This document shows positions 1 through 10,376 of a DNA stretch of 64,000 nucleotides, piece by piece. Positions within the stretch are counted from its first letter, which is position 1. Each line of letters starts with the position of its first letter. This DNA comes from Bettongia penicillata ogilbyi (lineage: Eukaryota; Chordata; Mammalia; Diprotodontia; Potoroidae). The notes under the pieces were generated by a model that searched no databases, was not told where the DNA came from, and was given only the letters and a program-made list of their open reading frames with translations. The translations under genes and the position numbers were made by a program. The stretch is from assembly GCA_023548195.1 (NCBI GenBank), contig JAJHZJ010000311.1, positions 9,873,099 through 9,937,098 of the forward strand, read 5' to 3'.

Positions 1-1734
1 AGAAAATATTCCAGGTCACTAATAACTTGCTAATTCAAATGGCACATCAATAACACAATCATTGCAGCTTTTTTTAGAATTATTATCTGTTTTGTGCTCA
101 AAATATGCACATGGTGGCAATTTCATCTGTGAGAACTTGGGAGAAATTGTATTAATCATTATAACAGAGTACAGACCCTTTCTCAGCATGACTCATAAAT
201 ATCTCTGAGGATTAAAGCTCTTTACAATAACATTAATTTAATCTATAAGAGGACATTGAAGGCAATAAATTCCATTTACAAATCTGAATGGGCAATGAAG
301 AGAAAGCAGTCCTGCAGACTGCTATTTTTAATGGAGATCGAAAAAACAATAGAGCCAAGGAAAACATGCAAAGTTTCCTCTTGCTTCAAAAAGATCTTGC
401 CGTGTAATGACACTAATGAAGATAGAGTTTGCTAAGATGGATTTGCCCAAGTGCTGGTTACTGCCAGAGAGATGGTTATCTTGTTAAAAAGACGATTATT
501 GATTATTCAAATTTAGTGTTCATATATTTAAATTTTATTCAGGTTGGAGTGATGTTGAGATTTGGGATTCACAATTCTAGCTTGCCACTGCTCCGGTTGA
601 CAACAAAAATGTTAAAATATAATCATCTTCAGAGTATAAAATGGTCATTGGAAGACTAATTTCCATTTTGTGGCTTATGGCCTCTTCTTAATATCTGATA
701 ATGTAATTATGCTTCAGAAAAGAATGAATCTTCCCTTGGTAACCTGAACTGTGCCCAGACTATCAATGAATTAAATAAAATGATATCAGATCTTGGAAAA
801 GGCTTATTTGAGGACTTTTCTTTGAAACTTTCACTGTGATTTGACCTATTGTGCAGTGGGACAGAGCTATACAAAGTGAGGGGCTGTAGTCTAACTACTT
901 TGGTTTATAATGGATTAATCCATCCTCAACTGCTTGGAGAGCTGTTGGGTCATGAACTGTTCACTACAAGGATTGTTAAAAATCAAGCTGAAGAAACACT
1001 TTGCTTGCTTAACTCTCCTTTCCAAGATGACACCTGAATTGGACAAAATAAGTTGGAAAAAGAAGGCACTTCAGCTACTCAGGACAACAACAGCATTTCC
1101 TGAAAGAGCATGTACTTATTTACGGGAATTAGACATCTTACTAGCTTGCATACTTAGCTGCCTTGCTGCCAGATATACAATTTGAAAGGGGTAGCCAATG
1201 TGCAACTACAGTAAATACTTTCCCTTTTAAATTTCAGTCGTCATGTACAGGTTTTGTTGTTTGCATTTCACTGAAAATATATTCCTTTCTCTCCCACTCT
1301 TTGTTGACAAAATGTAGAATAAAATCATGTGGGATAATGATACGACAGTTTAGGAAAGGGGAGAATTTAAATAAATCTTATTGTATTTGTTACATTCGTT
1401 GATCAAATGAATATTATTCCAAGATAAAGGGAAAGAAGTGGTTATGAGCAGCATCCTTTTGGGAATCTTGTTTTATTAAACTTGTTTTAAAATACTTTCA
1501 TTTCTTTCTACTGTTTTTAGTTTTTTCAATAATACTTCCCCAAGTACAAAGAATTCTAGAAAAATAGATATGGAAATATCTGTCACACATATATTAAAGA
1601 AGTGTGTTTTTAAACCATTATTCTACATTTCAATGCTGAAATAGTTAAAATAGTATGTCCAATGAACATTTGAAAAAAAATTTTTTTTGAAGAAAAGAAT
1701 TTGCTTTTAATTGTTACCAAAGGGGATTCAGAAC
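1..1734. other. Unique AT-rich DNA, no gene recognised
   Basis: No repeat family, splice-bounded exon or RNA gene is recognised. The short open frames (60-83 codons) have no domain, no codon bias and no flanking splice signals, so I treat them as chance. The first ~420 bases lack repeats and simple tracts and contain many homeodomain-type ATTA/TAAT words. They look like the kind of sequence found in conserved non-coding elements, but that is only an impression. Confidence 0.6.
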
Positions 1735-1778
1735 CACAGAATCTGGAATGAGAAAGGGACCTTAGGACTTATCTACTC
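1735..1778 (-). mobile_element. SINE fragment, outer half of a SINE split by a hAT element
   Basis: The short motif 'agaaagggaccttagg' followed by 'atctactcca' matches the distal end of the MIR-like mammalian SINE class as it reads on the minus strand. The remainder of the same SINE resumes at about 1999, after the hAT element. The fragment is short, so the family is uncertain. Confidence 0.4.
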
Positions 1779-1998
1779 CAGGAGTTTTTTAGCCAGAGGT
1801 CCTTGAAACCCAAAGCGTTTTGTAGATAGATTTCAAGTGGTCCAAAAACTTTAATGGAAAAAGGCACAACTTTATTTTTACTAGCTTTTAACTAAATTCA
1901 TCATTTACTCTGATCATGACAGTAAGCAATAATTCATATGGCTACACCTCTAGGTATGCCAAAGGTGTTTAGGACGTACATATAACCTTAAGAATCCT
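1779..1998 (+). mobile_element. hAT-like non-autonomous DNA transposon
   Basis: It begins with CAGGAGTTTTTTAG and ends with CTTAAGAATCC, which are degenerate inverted termini of the 'CAGGGGTTCTTAA' type. Its interior motifs (a 'gtcc..aactt.aatggaaaaa' block followed by a 'cttta.ttt..ctag' block) recur in reverse complement at 49005-49060. A third copy lies at 63260-63381. No transposase frame is present. It interrupts a SINE. Confidence 0.5.
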
Positions 1999-2125
1999 TC
2001 AGTTTTGCTAAGACCCTTCCAGATGAATCCCAGAGATAATAGTTGACTTATCCTAAAGTATATAGCTACTTAGAGGCAGCACTGGGACAAGAATCTGAAT
2101 GTCTCAGTTGCCTAGCTAATTGATA
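1999..2125 (-). mobile_element. CORE-SINE/MIR-like fragment
   Basis: The segment around 2040-2110 reads as the reverse complement of a MIR-type SINE: 'tgacttatcctaaagt', then 'atagctacttagaggcag', then 'actgggacaagaatctgaat'. It appears to continue the fragment at 1735-1778. Confidence 0.5.
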
Positions 2126-2274
2126 ATCTCTAGCTACTCAAAAAAGAGCTAATTTACTTTTTGTTCTCAGCTATGCACTAGCACAAGACTAGATTTTGAT
2201 TGTAAACTATAAATGACAAACTGGATTAATAGTGCAGATGTACAATGCTCTTTGGAGAAGTCCTGGGCCATGAT

Positions 2275-2400
2275 CACTCAATGAAAAACATACTAAGTGC
2301 TAACTATGTCCCAAGACACTGGGCTAAATTCTGGTGATTAAACAAACAAAGAAAGAAGAATAGATCCTGATAAATCATCACAGAATGAGTTCTAATTACT
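2275..2400 (+). repeat. Dispersed repeat fragment ('tgtgctaag...' type)
   Basis: 'aagtgctaactatgtccca' followed by 'actgggctaaattctggtga' matches a repeat motif found elsewhere here (6100, 14520, 51000). In better copies it reads as an 'aacatttattaag...tgtgctaag..ctgggga.ac' string. Only a decayed fragment is present. Confidence 0.4.
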
Positions 2401-2457
2401 AAGAATTAAAGATTGGATTCAAAAATAACCACCAAATAGTTATTAATGTCTCCTATG

Positions 2458-2541
2458 GGGAGAGAGAGAGAGACAGAGACAAAGAGAGGGAGAGAGAGAG
2501 ACAAAGAGACAGAGAGAGGGAGAGAGAGGGGGAGAGAGACA
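2458..2541. repeat. (GA)n-rich polypurine tract
   Basis: About 80 bases of GAGA with scattered A and C interruptions. The Ser/Leu-rich open frame on the opposite strand is a translation of this repeat, not a gene. Confidence 0.9.
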
Positions 2542-2743
2542 GAAAGTTTACTGTCCTCAAGGGACTTCAAATCTACTGGATTTGGGATATAGAAGGGAAA
2601 CATGGAAATATGCACAGAGAGGTTGACAAAGTATTTTCAGAAGGGAAAGATCCCTAACAACTAGGGCCAGGGATAATTTGCCAATTATTATAATTTTGCT
2701 TCCCAGTTAATCCTGAATAATAAATAATCACAACCACAGAATT

Positions 2744-3000
2744 TGTTGTTGTTCAACTGTTTTCAGTGGTATCTGACTCTTCTTGGCCCCATTAGGGATT
2801 TTCTTCATAGAAATAATGGAATGCTTTGCCATTTCCTTCTCCAGATCATTTTACAGATGAGGAAACCTAGGTAAACAGAGTTAAACAACTTGCCCAGTGT
2901 CACATAGCTGGGAACTGACTGAATCTAGATTTGAAATAAGAAAGATGCTTCTTCCTGACTTAGGCCAGGCACTCTATCCACTGTGCCACAAAGCTGCCCC
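2744..3000 (-). mobile_element. tRNA-derived SINE with RTE-type 3' tail, near full length
   Basis: Read on the minus strand, it has a head starting GGGGCAGCTTTGTGGCACAG (degenerate A box; the B-box region is ATTTCAAATC). A body follows with 'gtgacactgggcaag' and 'tttcctcatctgtaaaatg', then a tail with 'agagtcagataccactga' ending in AACAACAA. The tail matches the 3' end of the RTE/BovB LINE at 10256-10300, the usual sign of a SINE mobilised by that LINE. This is the classic marsupial SINE layout. Divergence is moderate and I see no clear target duplication. Confidence 0.85.
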
Positions 3001-4344
3001 GTAACTACGTATTAGATCCTATTATTTAGAAGGACACAGGAACAAAATATCCCATACACAAATTGAAAATCAAATAGAATGACTTTTTTTCAAAATACTA
3101 ACAGTTTCATTCTTAAAGTCTACAAGGGCAAATTTAGAGGTACACGATGAAAGAGATTCTCCTAAATGAACTAGTCTCCACCCCCCAAAAAATCTGAATC
3201 TCAAATCAGCAGGAGAAAGTGTCATTTATGGTAAGTAAGGCAGATGAGCCAATCAGGAACTAAGCTACACATCTGGAGGTGATTTACCCAATTAATAGTT
3301 CTCTTACTTGACAGTCCAATGTTCCTCAGGCCTTGTTTACCATATTAGGAAGTGCCTTGCATTTTAGGATTTCCTTTCCTCAAATCCTACAAAAATCCAT
3401 CTTTTCTTCCTGAATAGAATTCATTAACTAATGTCACCAAAGGAGAAGATGAAACCTAAAAGAAATCGCAAATCAATATCAGGTTGGATTTAAAATTTAA
3501 AATTAAATTTTAAAGGATTTAAAATTAAAAAAAGAAAAATTCCTAAAAAAACCTTTTCTTTATTTCAGTTTCAGATTATAAAAACAGTAACAAACAATTC
3601 TACTTCTAACATATCTCACTACCCCCACTTTTAATCGTACCTAGCACATTATCTAAGGAACTTAAGGTAATTTACAAATCCTACCTGATTAATCCCAACA
3701 ACATCCATCTACTGAGGAAGTTAGAAAGCATGGCTTGACAATCACCATTACAGTCACAAGGGGTTTTTCAATTTTAATCTCACTTTCCTTCCTTCTGTAC
3801 TTCCAAATTTATCCCCTTTAATAATAAAGTTAGGTGAAAGTATGATAACTTCCAGTTTTGAACATTGCCTCTTTTAGAAAATGACTATTTTCACTCATAC
3901 ATGAATCATTTCTTGGAGTTGTATATCTTTTTTGTTATTTTTGTTGATTGAACCTTTTTTTTATTCCCAAGAAGCATTTGAAGAACAATTTATCTTTATT
4001 TTACAAATGTGAGGCTAAGAAAATAAATACTCAGATCATCCTCACCAACAGTATACTGCACTTGAGTCTAGTGTTCTATATAATTCTCACAACACAATAG
4101 TGTTTGCTTATTTATCCTGCATTTAAAATAACACTTTTTTCATGAGTTGTCTAGGGAATAAAGTAAGTAGACATCTGATTTTCTGGTGGGATTATCATAT
4201 TTTAAATATTTTGCTACCACCACCCAAATATGAACAAGAAATCTATAGCAACTCTTTCCCAATTTTATCTAATCTCATCATGCCAATCAGCTGCCAGGGA
4301 CTGCTAAGATTCCCCAAACTCCATAAGAATAGTATGAAGTCAAA
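3001..4344. other. Unique AT-rich DNA
   Basis: Nothing recognisable beyond short A- or T-rich runs (for example 3480-3550). No exon or repeat family is supported. Confidence 0.5.
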
Positions 4345-4545
4345 CACAGGATTGTAGATGTAGAACTAGAAGGGACTTTTGGGGTTCTAGTACAGATCTT
4401 CTATTTTATAGATGAGAAAATCTAGAAATAGAAGGTGATGTGACTAGTCCAAAGTCACACAAATAATGATTCAAAAGAGCTAGGATTCCAGCCGAGGTGT
4501 TCATATTCCAAATCTAGTTCTCTTTCTACTGCACTCCTGTAAGTG
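4345..4545 (-). mobile_element. MIR-like SINE relic
   Basis: The sequence runs 'agatgtagaactagaaggga', 'ttttatagatgagaaaatct', 'agtccaaagtcacacaa', then 'ctttctactgcactcc'. This is the reverse complement order of a MIR-type SINE: 3' part first and tRNA-like head last. It is heavily diverged. Confidence 0.6.
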
Positions 4546-6068
4546 GAAATGTGATCCATTATGAGTCTGATCAAGACTTCTCTCTCTCAATCTCTGACAG
4601 TTGATCATGTGTGGAACCTAGAAGTTTACCTTCTATGCAAGGTTTTGTCAGATCCTGCCCTCTCATAAAGTAATTTGCTGAGAAATCACTTCTAGGGCCA
4701 CTCAGCCTTGCTTTATCATAAGCAGATAAATGGATCCAAGGGAAGCCTGTTCTCCCCAAAGTCACACAAAGTACATGAACCCTATAAGGAGAAAAACAAA
4801 CAGATTCATATACGCATGAAAAGAGATCCTATTACACACAAAGTAGAACTAGACTTCCTCAGATATACCATTAATGGGAGCAGGGGGTAAACTTCCAATA
4901 GCAGAACCACCATGCTGAAAACTTTGTCCAGGAACAAAGGAAAATGCCAAGTGCAAAGTAACCAGTGAGGCTGCTATTTCCCACTGGGTTTTCCTAATGG
5001 ACTACATATGGCTTACCAAGCATGTGAGAGTATGCCTAGTTACAAATATCTACAAAGATATTCGAGTCTTCAGAACACCTGTGCCTTTCGGTATCTGGAC
5101 AGAGATTTTTCAGTCTGACAGATCACATTTAACAACTGAGAGTTTTCACATAGCTTCTGGAAATTAGAAACTTTTGCATTAACAGCTACAACACCTATCC
5201 CAGAGTTCCATCAATTTTTTTTGCTTAAGAAATACTTTTTGGATTGAAATAGGACATTTATTTTTTTTTATTAGTTGGCTACTATTGTCTTAACCCAGAC
5301 ACGGGACAAGGCATTTTTGACACATTAAAGAACTTCTGGGAAGTACACGTGTGTATACATATGTGCATGTATGCATATATGTATATACGTACATAAACAC
5401 ACACAGACATATATACATGATAGAAACCCTTAAAAGAGTAATATATTTCAATTATAATCATAACTATACAGCAAAATCACCCTTAGTTAAATACATACAT
5501 AATTTAATGATGATTATAACTTTTCATATTTTAATGGCTTCAAACTCATCAGTTACATATTTATTATTAATATGTTTGGGGAATTACTATCATCAGGGCA
5601 AGGCATACTTATAAAGGAAAAATATCCCTTGGAATATCCATATTCTGTGGTATTATATGGGCATCTGCCTACTTTGCTCTACAATCAGTTCTGACTTCAT
5701 CTTAGTAAAGAGTTAGCTTAATATTTATAAGTTCAGAATGTAGGCATTCTCAGCTAGCTTACTTCTAACTGGAATCTAAGACAAGGAAGTAAATTTACAT
5801 CAATATACTTGGCCTACAACCCAGTTTTACCCCTGAAGACTCCATTTGACTCTTCTGCATAGAGCGCCTAAGTGGATTATTTGTTAGCTAATGGGAAAAT
5901 GCCTACTGACCCCACTAAATCATAGTTTGCATCAGCAGGGGATCACTCTTCCCCACCCCCATCCCAACACAATTTGAGGAGAAAGAGAGCTTAAACCATT
6001 AGTCACTTCTTGAAAAGACCTGAATTCAATCATGAAGAGAGCCAGAGATTCTGGGTGTCACAGGTATC
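4546..6068. other. Unique DNA with a short ATGT-type tract
   Basis: No gene or repeat family is recognised. A degenerate TATG/CATA tract occupies about 5345-5425 and produces a spurious Tyr/His-rich frame. Confidence 0.5.
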
Positions 6069-6345
6069 ACAGTAGGAAAGAAATAAACATTTATTAAGTG
6101 CTCACTTTGTGCAGGCATTGTGCTAAGCACTTTACAATTGCTTGTGGTCTTCAGAACTACCCCTGGGGGAGGGCTATCGTTATACCATTTTATAGTTGAG
6201 GAAACTGAAGAAAACGGAAGTTAAGTGTATAATTAAGTTCAGTATAATTCAGTTAGTAAGTATTTGAGGCTAGATTTGAACTTGAGTTTACCTGATTCCA
6301 AGGTTAGTGCTCTCTGTCAGCTACTACACAGATGTTTCTTAGGGG
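6069..6345 (-). mobile_element. CORE-SINE, near full length
   Basis: Plus-strand order is: 'aacatttattaagtgctca', 'ttgtgctaagcactttaca', 'ttttatagttgaggaaactg', 'gaggctagatttgaacttga', 'gattccaaggttagtgctct'. The head (promoter) end is therefore on the right and the element lies on the minus strand. The tail belongs to the same repeat family as the dispersed 'tgtgctaag' fragments elsewhere in the window. Confidence 0.7.
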
Positions 6346-6378
6346 AACAGGGAATTCATTCCAGAAATACAATTCACA

Positions 6379-6575
6379 TTGGGGTGGGGAACCTGAAGCC
6401 TCAAGGTCACATGTGGCCTCCTATAGGTCCTTGGGTGCGGCCTTCTAACTGAATTTCAAGTTTTACAGAACAAATCCTCTTATTAAGGGGATTTATTCTG
6501 TGAAGTTTGTAGTCAATCAAAGGGCCACTCCTGAGGGCCACATGTGGCCTTGGGACAGCAGGTTCCCCATACCTG
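6379..6575. mobile_element. Palindromic MITE (hAT-like)
   Basis: About 197 bp with long terminal inverted repeats. The left arm has 'ggggtggggaacctg' and 'tcacatgtggcctcc'. The right arm carries the reverse complements ('ggccacatgtggcc', 'caggttccccatacctg'). There is no coding capacity. A half copy occurs at 48414-48512. I assign it to the hAT class from the CAGGGGTGGGG-type terminus. The flanking 8-mers are too diverged to confirm a target duplication. Confidence 0.75.
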
Positions 6576-6702
6576 GTTCAGCCTTTGCAAAGGTCTATAG
6601 GTAGAGAAATAGAAGGCAAAGTTCAGGAAGATGCAAATAGAACAAAAGCTTGATAAACTCCTGAGACATTTCCCTTAGAAGGAAGTTTTCAATACAGTTT
6701 AG

Positions 6703-6795
6703 CCTTTCTGTTTGTCTGTCTGTGTTCATCCTTCATTTTTGAAGACCATGACATCTGAGAAACGATGACATGACTTGCACTTGACTTTATTTTGC
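6703..6795 (+). mobile_element. Fragment of a dispersed SINE-like repeat (family also at 28720)
   Basis: 'gtgttcatccttcattttt', 'gaagaccatgacatctgaga' and 'atgacatgacttgca' are the reverse complement of the right part of the copy at 28800-28905, so at least two copies of this family lie in the window. I cannot name the family from sequence alone. Confidence 0.6.
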
Positions 6796-6989
6796 AATTT
6801 AGCAGACATTTACTGAGTACCTCCTTTTCTTGGAAGATAGAGAGAAGCAGTCCAGGAAAATAAAGAGAGAAATGATCTTTAAGTTTGGAAGTCCTGCCTG
6901 TGCTACATACTGGCTGTGTTACCCTCCATATGTCATTAAATATTCGTACCCAAAGCAACTCTGTAAGACTATAAGTTTCAAAGAAGGTG

Positions 6990-8222
6990 CTGGGGGAAGA
7001 GCCAAGATGGTGGAGTAGAAAGACTCACATATGCTAGCTCTGAATCCACAGCCCATAAATTTCCTGTAAAAAGAACTCCCCACAAATTCTGGAGCAGTGG
7101 AACCCACGCAGAAACACAGTGGAAGAGATTTCCATTCCAGAGAGCCCTGGAAAGCCATCCCCAGGGGTCCGTCACGCTCCGGACAGCAGAGCCCACCCAT
7201 GCGCTGCCCTGGCCACGCGGCCCCAGAGGAGCAGATCTGAGCAGGCTTCAGGGACGGAACCTCCAGTGGCCAGGAAGGTCCCTCTGCCCACAGGTGCTAC
7301 AGGTCAGTGAGAGAGACTTCTGAGCTGGCCGAGAGGGGAGCGGGGTGTCTCCGTGGCTCGGGCCCCCTCGGGAGGCAGCAGCAGAAGGAGCAGCAGAGGG
7401 AGCAGAGGCCCAGGACTCCCCAAGCAGTCAGGAGCTCCATTGTTGAAGATCTCTGCATAAACCCCCTGAGGGGACTGAGCCTGGGAGGTGGCCCTGCCCC
7501 CACCTGAGCACCAGAACTTAAGCTCACATTGAATAGCAGCCGCATCCCGCCTCTGAAAGCCCTGAGGTTGGGGAGCAGCATTTGAATCTCAGACCCCAAG
7601 CACTAGCTGGGTGGATCTAGGCAGGGGTGGACAGGAATCTCAGAAGTCAAGTAAATGGCTGGGAAAATGCCCAGAAAAGGGAAGAAAAGTAAGACTATAG
7701 AAAGCTACTTTCTTGGGGGACAGATGTTCCCGCCTTTCAATTCTGATGACGAGGAAAAATTCTTACCATCAGGAAAAGATGTGGAGGTCGGGGCCTCTGT
7801 ATACCAGACATCCCAGGTGGATGTCTGGTGGGCTCAGGCCATGGAAGAGCTCAAAAAGGATTTTGAAAATTAAGTTAGACAGGTAGAGGAAAAACTGGGA
7901 AGAGAAATGAGAGAGATGCAAGAAAAGCATGAAAAATGGGTCACTACCTTGGTAAAGGAGACCCCAAAAAATGCTGAAGAAAATAATACCTTGAAAAATA
8001 GGCTCACTCAATTGGCAAAAGAGGTTCAAAAAGCCAATGAGGAGAAGAATGCTTTCAAAAGCAGAAGTAGCCAAATGGAAAAAGAGGTTCAAAAGCTCAC
8101 TGAAGAAAATAATTCTTTAAAAATGAGAATGGAACAGATGGAGGCTAATGACTTTCTGAGAAACTAAGAAATCACCAAACAAAACCAAAAGAATGAAAAA
8201 ATGGAAGATAATGTGAAATATC
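6990..8222 (+). mobile_element. L1 5' end: 5'UTR plus start of ORF1
   Basis: It starts with GGGGGAAGAGCCAAGATGG, the 5' terminus seen on the minus strand at 32562. The GC- and CpG-richer 5'UTR runs to about 7654, followed by an ORF1 start. The element stops abruptly inside ORF1 at about 8222, where a CORE-SINE fragment begins, and the rest of ORF1 and all of ORF2 are missing. A 5' end without its 3' end is opposite to normal 5' truncation and implies a later deletion or rearrangement. The 5'UTR is the likely internal promoter. Confidence 0.9.
7655..8222 (+). pseudogene. L1 ORF1 (nucleic-acid chaperone), broken and 3'-truncated
   Basis: ORF1p is the RNA-binding, trimer-forming coiled-coil protein of the L1 ribonucleoprotein. 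The start ATG at 7655 opens MAGKMPRKGKKSK, a basic N terminus. A heptad-rich coiled coil follows (for example KEVQKLTEENNSLK near 8080-8125). The frame is unbroken except for two in-frame TAA codons, at 7871-7873 and 8165-8167. The RRM and C-terminal domains are absent because the element ends at about 8222. The low number of lesions suggests a fairly young copy. Confidence 0.85.
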
Positions 8223-8268
8223 TCAGTTTGTCAATTTGTAAAATGGAGATAATGATGGTATCTACCTA
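8221..8268 (+). mobile_element. CORE-SINE left part, split by the RTE
   Basis: 'tctcagtttgtcaatttgta' and 'aatggagataatgatgg' are the core of a MIR-type SINE ('cctcatctgtaaaatgg.gataata'). The matching 3' portion is found at 10312-10376, on the other side of the RTE element. Confidence 0.6.
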
Positions 8269-8270
8269 GG

Positions 8271-10311
8271 AGAAATTGAATATGGATATGAAGTGGAGGT
8301 GATGAATAAAGTCAAGGAATTAGGTCTAGTAAATAAATGCCTAAAGAACTGTGGACATTCACAATATTGTACAGGAGGCATCAGCAGCAATATCAAGGAA
8401 AACAACACCTAAAATTCTAAAGAAAAATAAGAGTAAAATAGTAAAATACCTGTCTGATGAGGCTTCATAAAGTGCTGAGCAAGCAGGAAAGGGAAAGGAG
8501 GAAAGGAAAGATTTACCCAAAAGAAGGCAGAAATCTAGGAAATAGCAAGGAGAGATAAGAAGTTTTTTTCTAACATGAGCAAGGCAAAGAAATAGAAGAA
8601 ACCAACAGAATGGAAAAGACAAGATTTCTTCAATAACATTAGAGATATTAAGGGAATGTTTTATGCAAAAATGAGCTTGTTAAAAGACAAAAATGGTAGT
8701 GGTTTAAGAGAAGCAGAAGAGAATAAAAAGAGGGAGAAGGATATACAAAGTAACTATACAAGAAAGATCTTAATATCATCGATAATTGTGATGGTGTTAT
8801 TACTGATCTAGAACAGGACATCTTGGGGAATGAAGTCAAGTAAGCCTTAAGGACCATTTGGTTATAATAAGGCTAGTGGAGGTGATGAAATTGCAGCTGG
8901 ACTATTTAAAAGCCTAAGTACTGCCCTCAATAAACAAGCAAATTTTGAAAACATAATGACCACTGGATTGGAAAAGACTAGTTTATGACCTAATCATAAA
9001 GAAGGGTAATGGCAAGGAATGTTCAATTTAATAAACAATTGCACTTGTTTTATATGAAAGAAGGGTTATGCTTAAGATACTGCAAGCTAGACTTCAGCAA
9101 AATGTGAAAGGATTTTCAAAGAGCATGCTGGTTTTCAAAGAGGCACAAGAACTGGAGACCAAATTGCCATCATTCACTGGATTATGGAGAAAGCAAGGGA
9201 GTTTGAGGAAAGAAAATCTGCTTCTGCTTCATTTATGATACTGAAGTCTTTGACTACATCCTCACAACAAAATATGGCAAGTCGTCAAAGAGATGGGAGC
9301 AGCAGATCATCTTGTCTCCTGAGGAAAATATGAAGGCCAACAAGCAACAGTTAGAAATGAAGATGGAACAACTGATTTGTTTAACATTGGAAAAGGAGTA
9401 TCACAAAAGTGTGTATTGTCACTTTATATATTTAACTTATATGCAAAGTGCATCATATGAAATGTCAGGCTGAATGAATCAAAAGCTGAAATTAAGATTG
9501 CCAGGAGAAATATCACTGATCTCAGATATACAGACGATATTACTCAGATGGCAGAAAGTGAAAGATAATTAAGAAGCCTCTTGATGAGGGTGAAAGAGAA
9601 AGTGTCAAAGCTGGCTTGGAGTTTAGCTTTAAAAAAAAAGTACAAAAAATCAAACCTAAGCTCTTGGCAACTGGTCCCATAATTTCCTGGCAAATAGAAG
9701 GAGAAGAAGTGGAAGTAGTCTTAGATTGTATATTCTTTATCTAAAAAAGCACTGCAGATGATGACTGTATCCATGAAATGAAAAGATGCTCGTTCCTTGG
9801 AAGGAAAGCTATGACAAATATGTTCTGCCTACTAAAAAGCAAAGACATCATCTTATTGACACAGGCCCATATATTCAAAACTATGGTTTTTTTCAGTAGC
9901 AATGCATAGTTGTGAGAGTTAAACTATAAGGAAAGCCAAGTGCTACAGAATCAATACTTTCAAATTGTGGTACTGGAAAAGACTTTAGAGAGTCCTTTGG
10001 ATAGCAAGAAAATCAACTCAATCAATATTTAAAGAACTTAACTCATTGGAAGGTCAAATACTGAAGCTGGTCACATAAAATGATGGGATTCATTGTGGGG
10101 TGTGTTAGAAACAACCTGATGTTGGGAAAGATTGAAGGCAAAAGGAAAAGGAGATGGTAGATGATAAGATGGACAGATGGTATCATAGAAACAGCAAACA
10201 TGAACTTGGGCAGACTTTGAATGATAGTGGAGGCTAGAAGGGCCTGGAGGGATCTAGTCCATGGGGTCACAAAGAGTCAGACACAACTGAGGGACTGGAC
10301 AAGAATGATGA
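8271..10311 (+). pseudogene. RTE/BovB-class LINE relic with reverse transcriptase
   Basis: RTE LINEs encode an apurinic-type endonuclease and a reverse transcriptase. The copy starts after the endonuclease region and carries most of the RT. The frame is broken by many stops and indels, but the landmarks are readable: YLSDEA near 8450, the RT block KGVSQKCVLS near 9390-9425, and the catalytic box as YTDD-I at 9527-9541 (normally YADD). The 3' end (10256-10300) carries 'atggggtcacaaagagtcag', 'acacaactga' and 'gggactgga', the BovB/RTE terminal signature. It also matches the tail of the SINEs at 2744 and 29771. It has no LTRs and is not viral. Confidence 0.85.
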
Positions 10312-10376
10312 GAACATGAAATGATATTTACCAAAAACTTTGCAATCCTTAAAGTCCTATATAAATGCTAGCTATT
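10312..10376 (+). mobile_element. CORE-SINE right part
   Basis: 'actttgcaatccttaaag' followed by 'tatataaatgctagctatta' is the 3' end of the SINE whose core is at 8221-8268. Confidence 0.6.

Noticed and set aside
7119..7599. Pro/Arg/Gly-rich frames on both strands
   Set aside because: They are chance frames in the GC-richer L1 5'UTR, upstream of the real ORF1 start.
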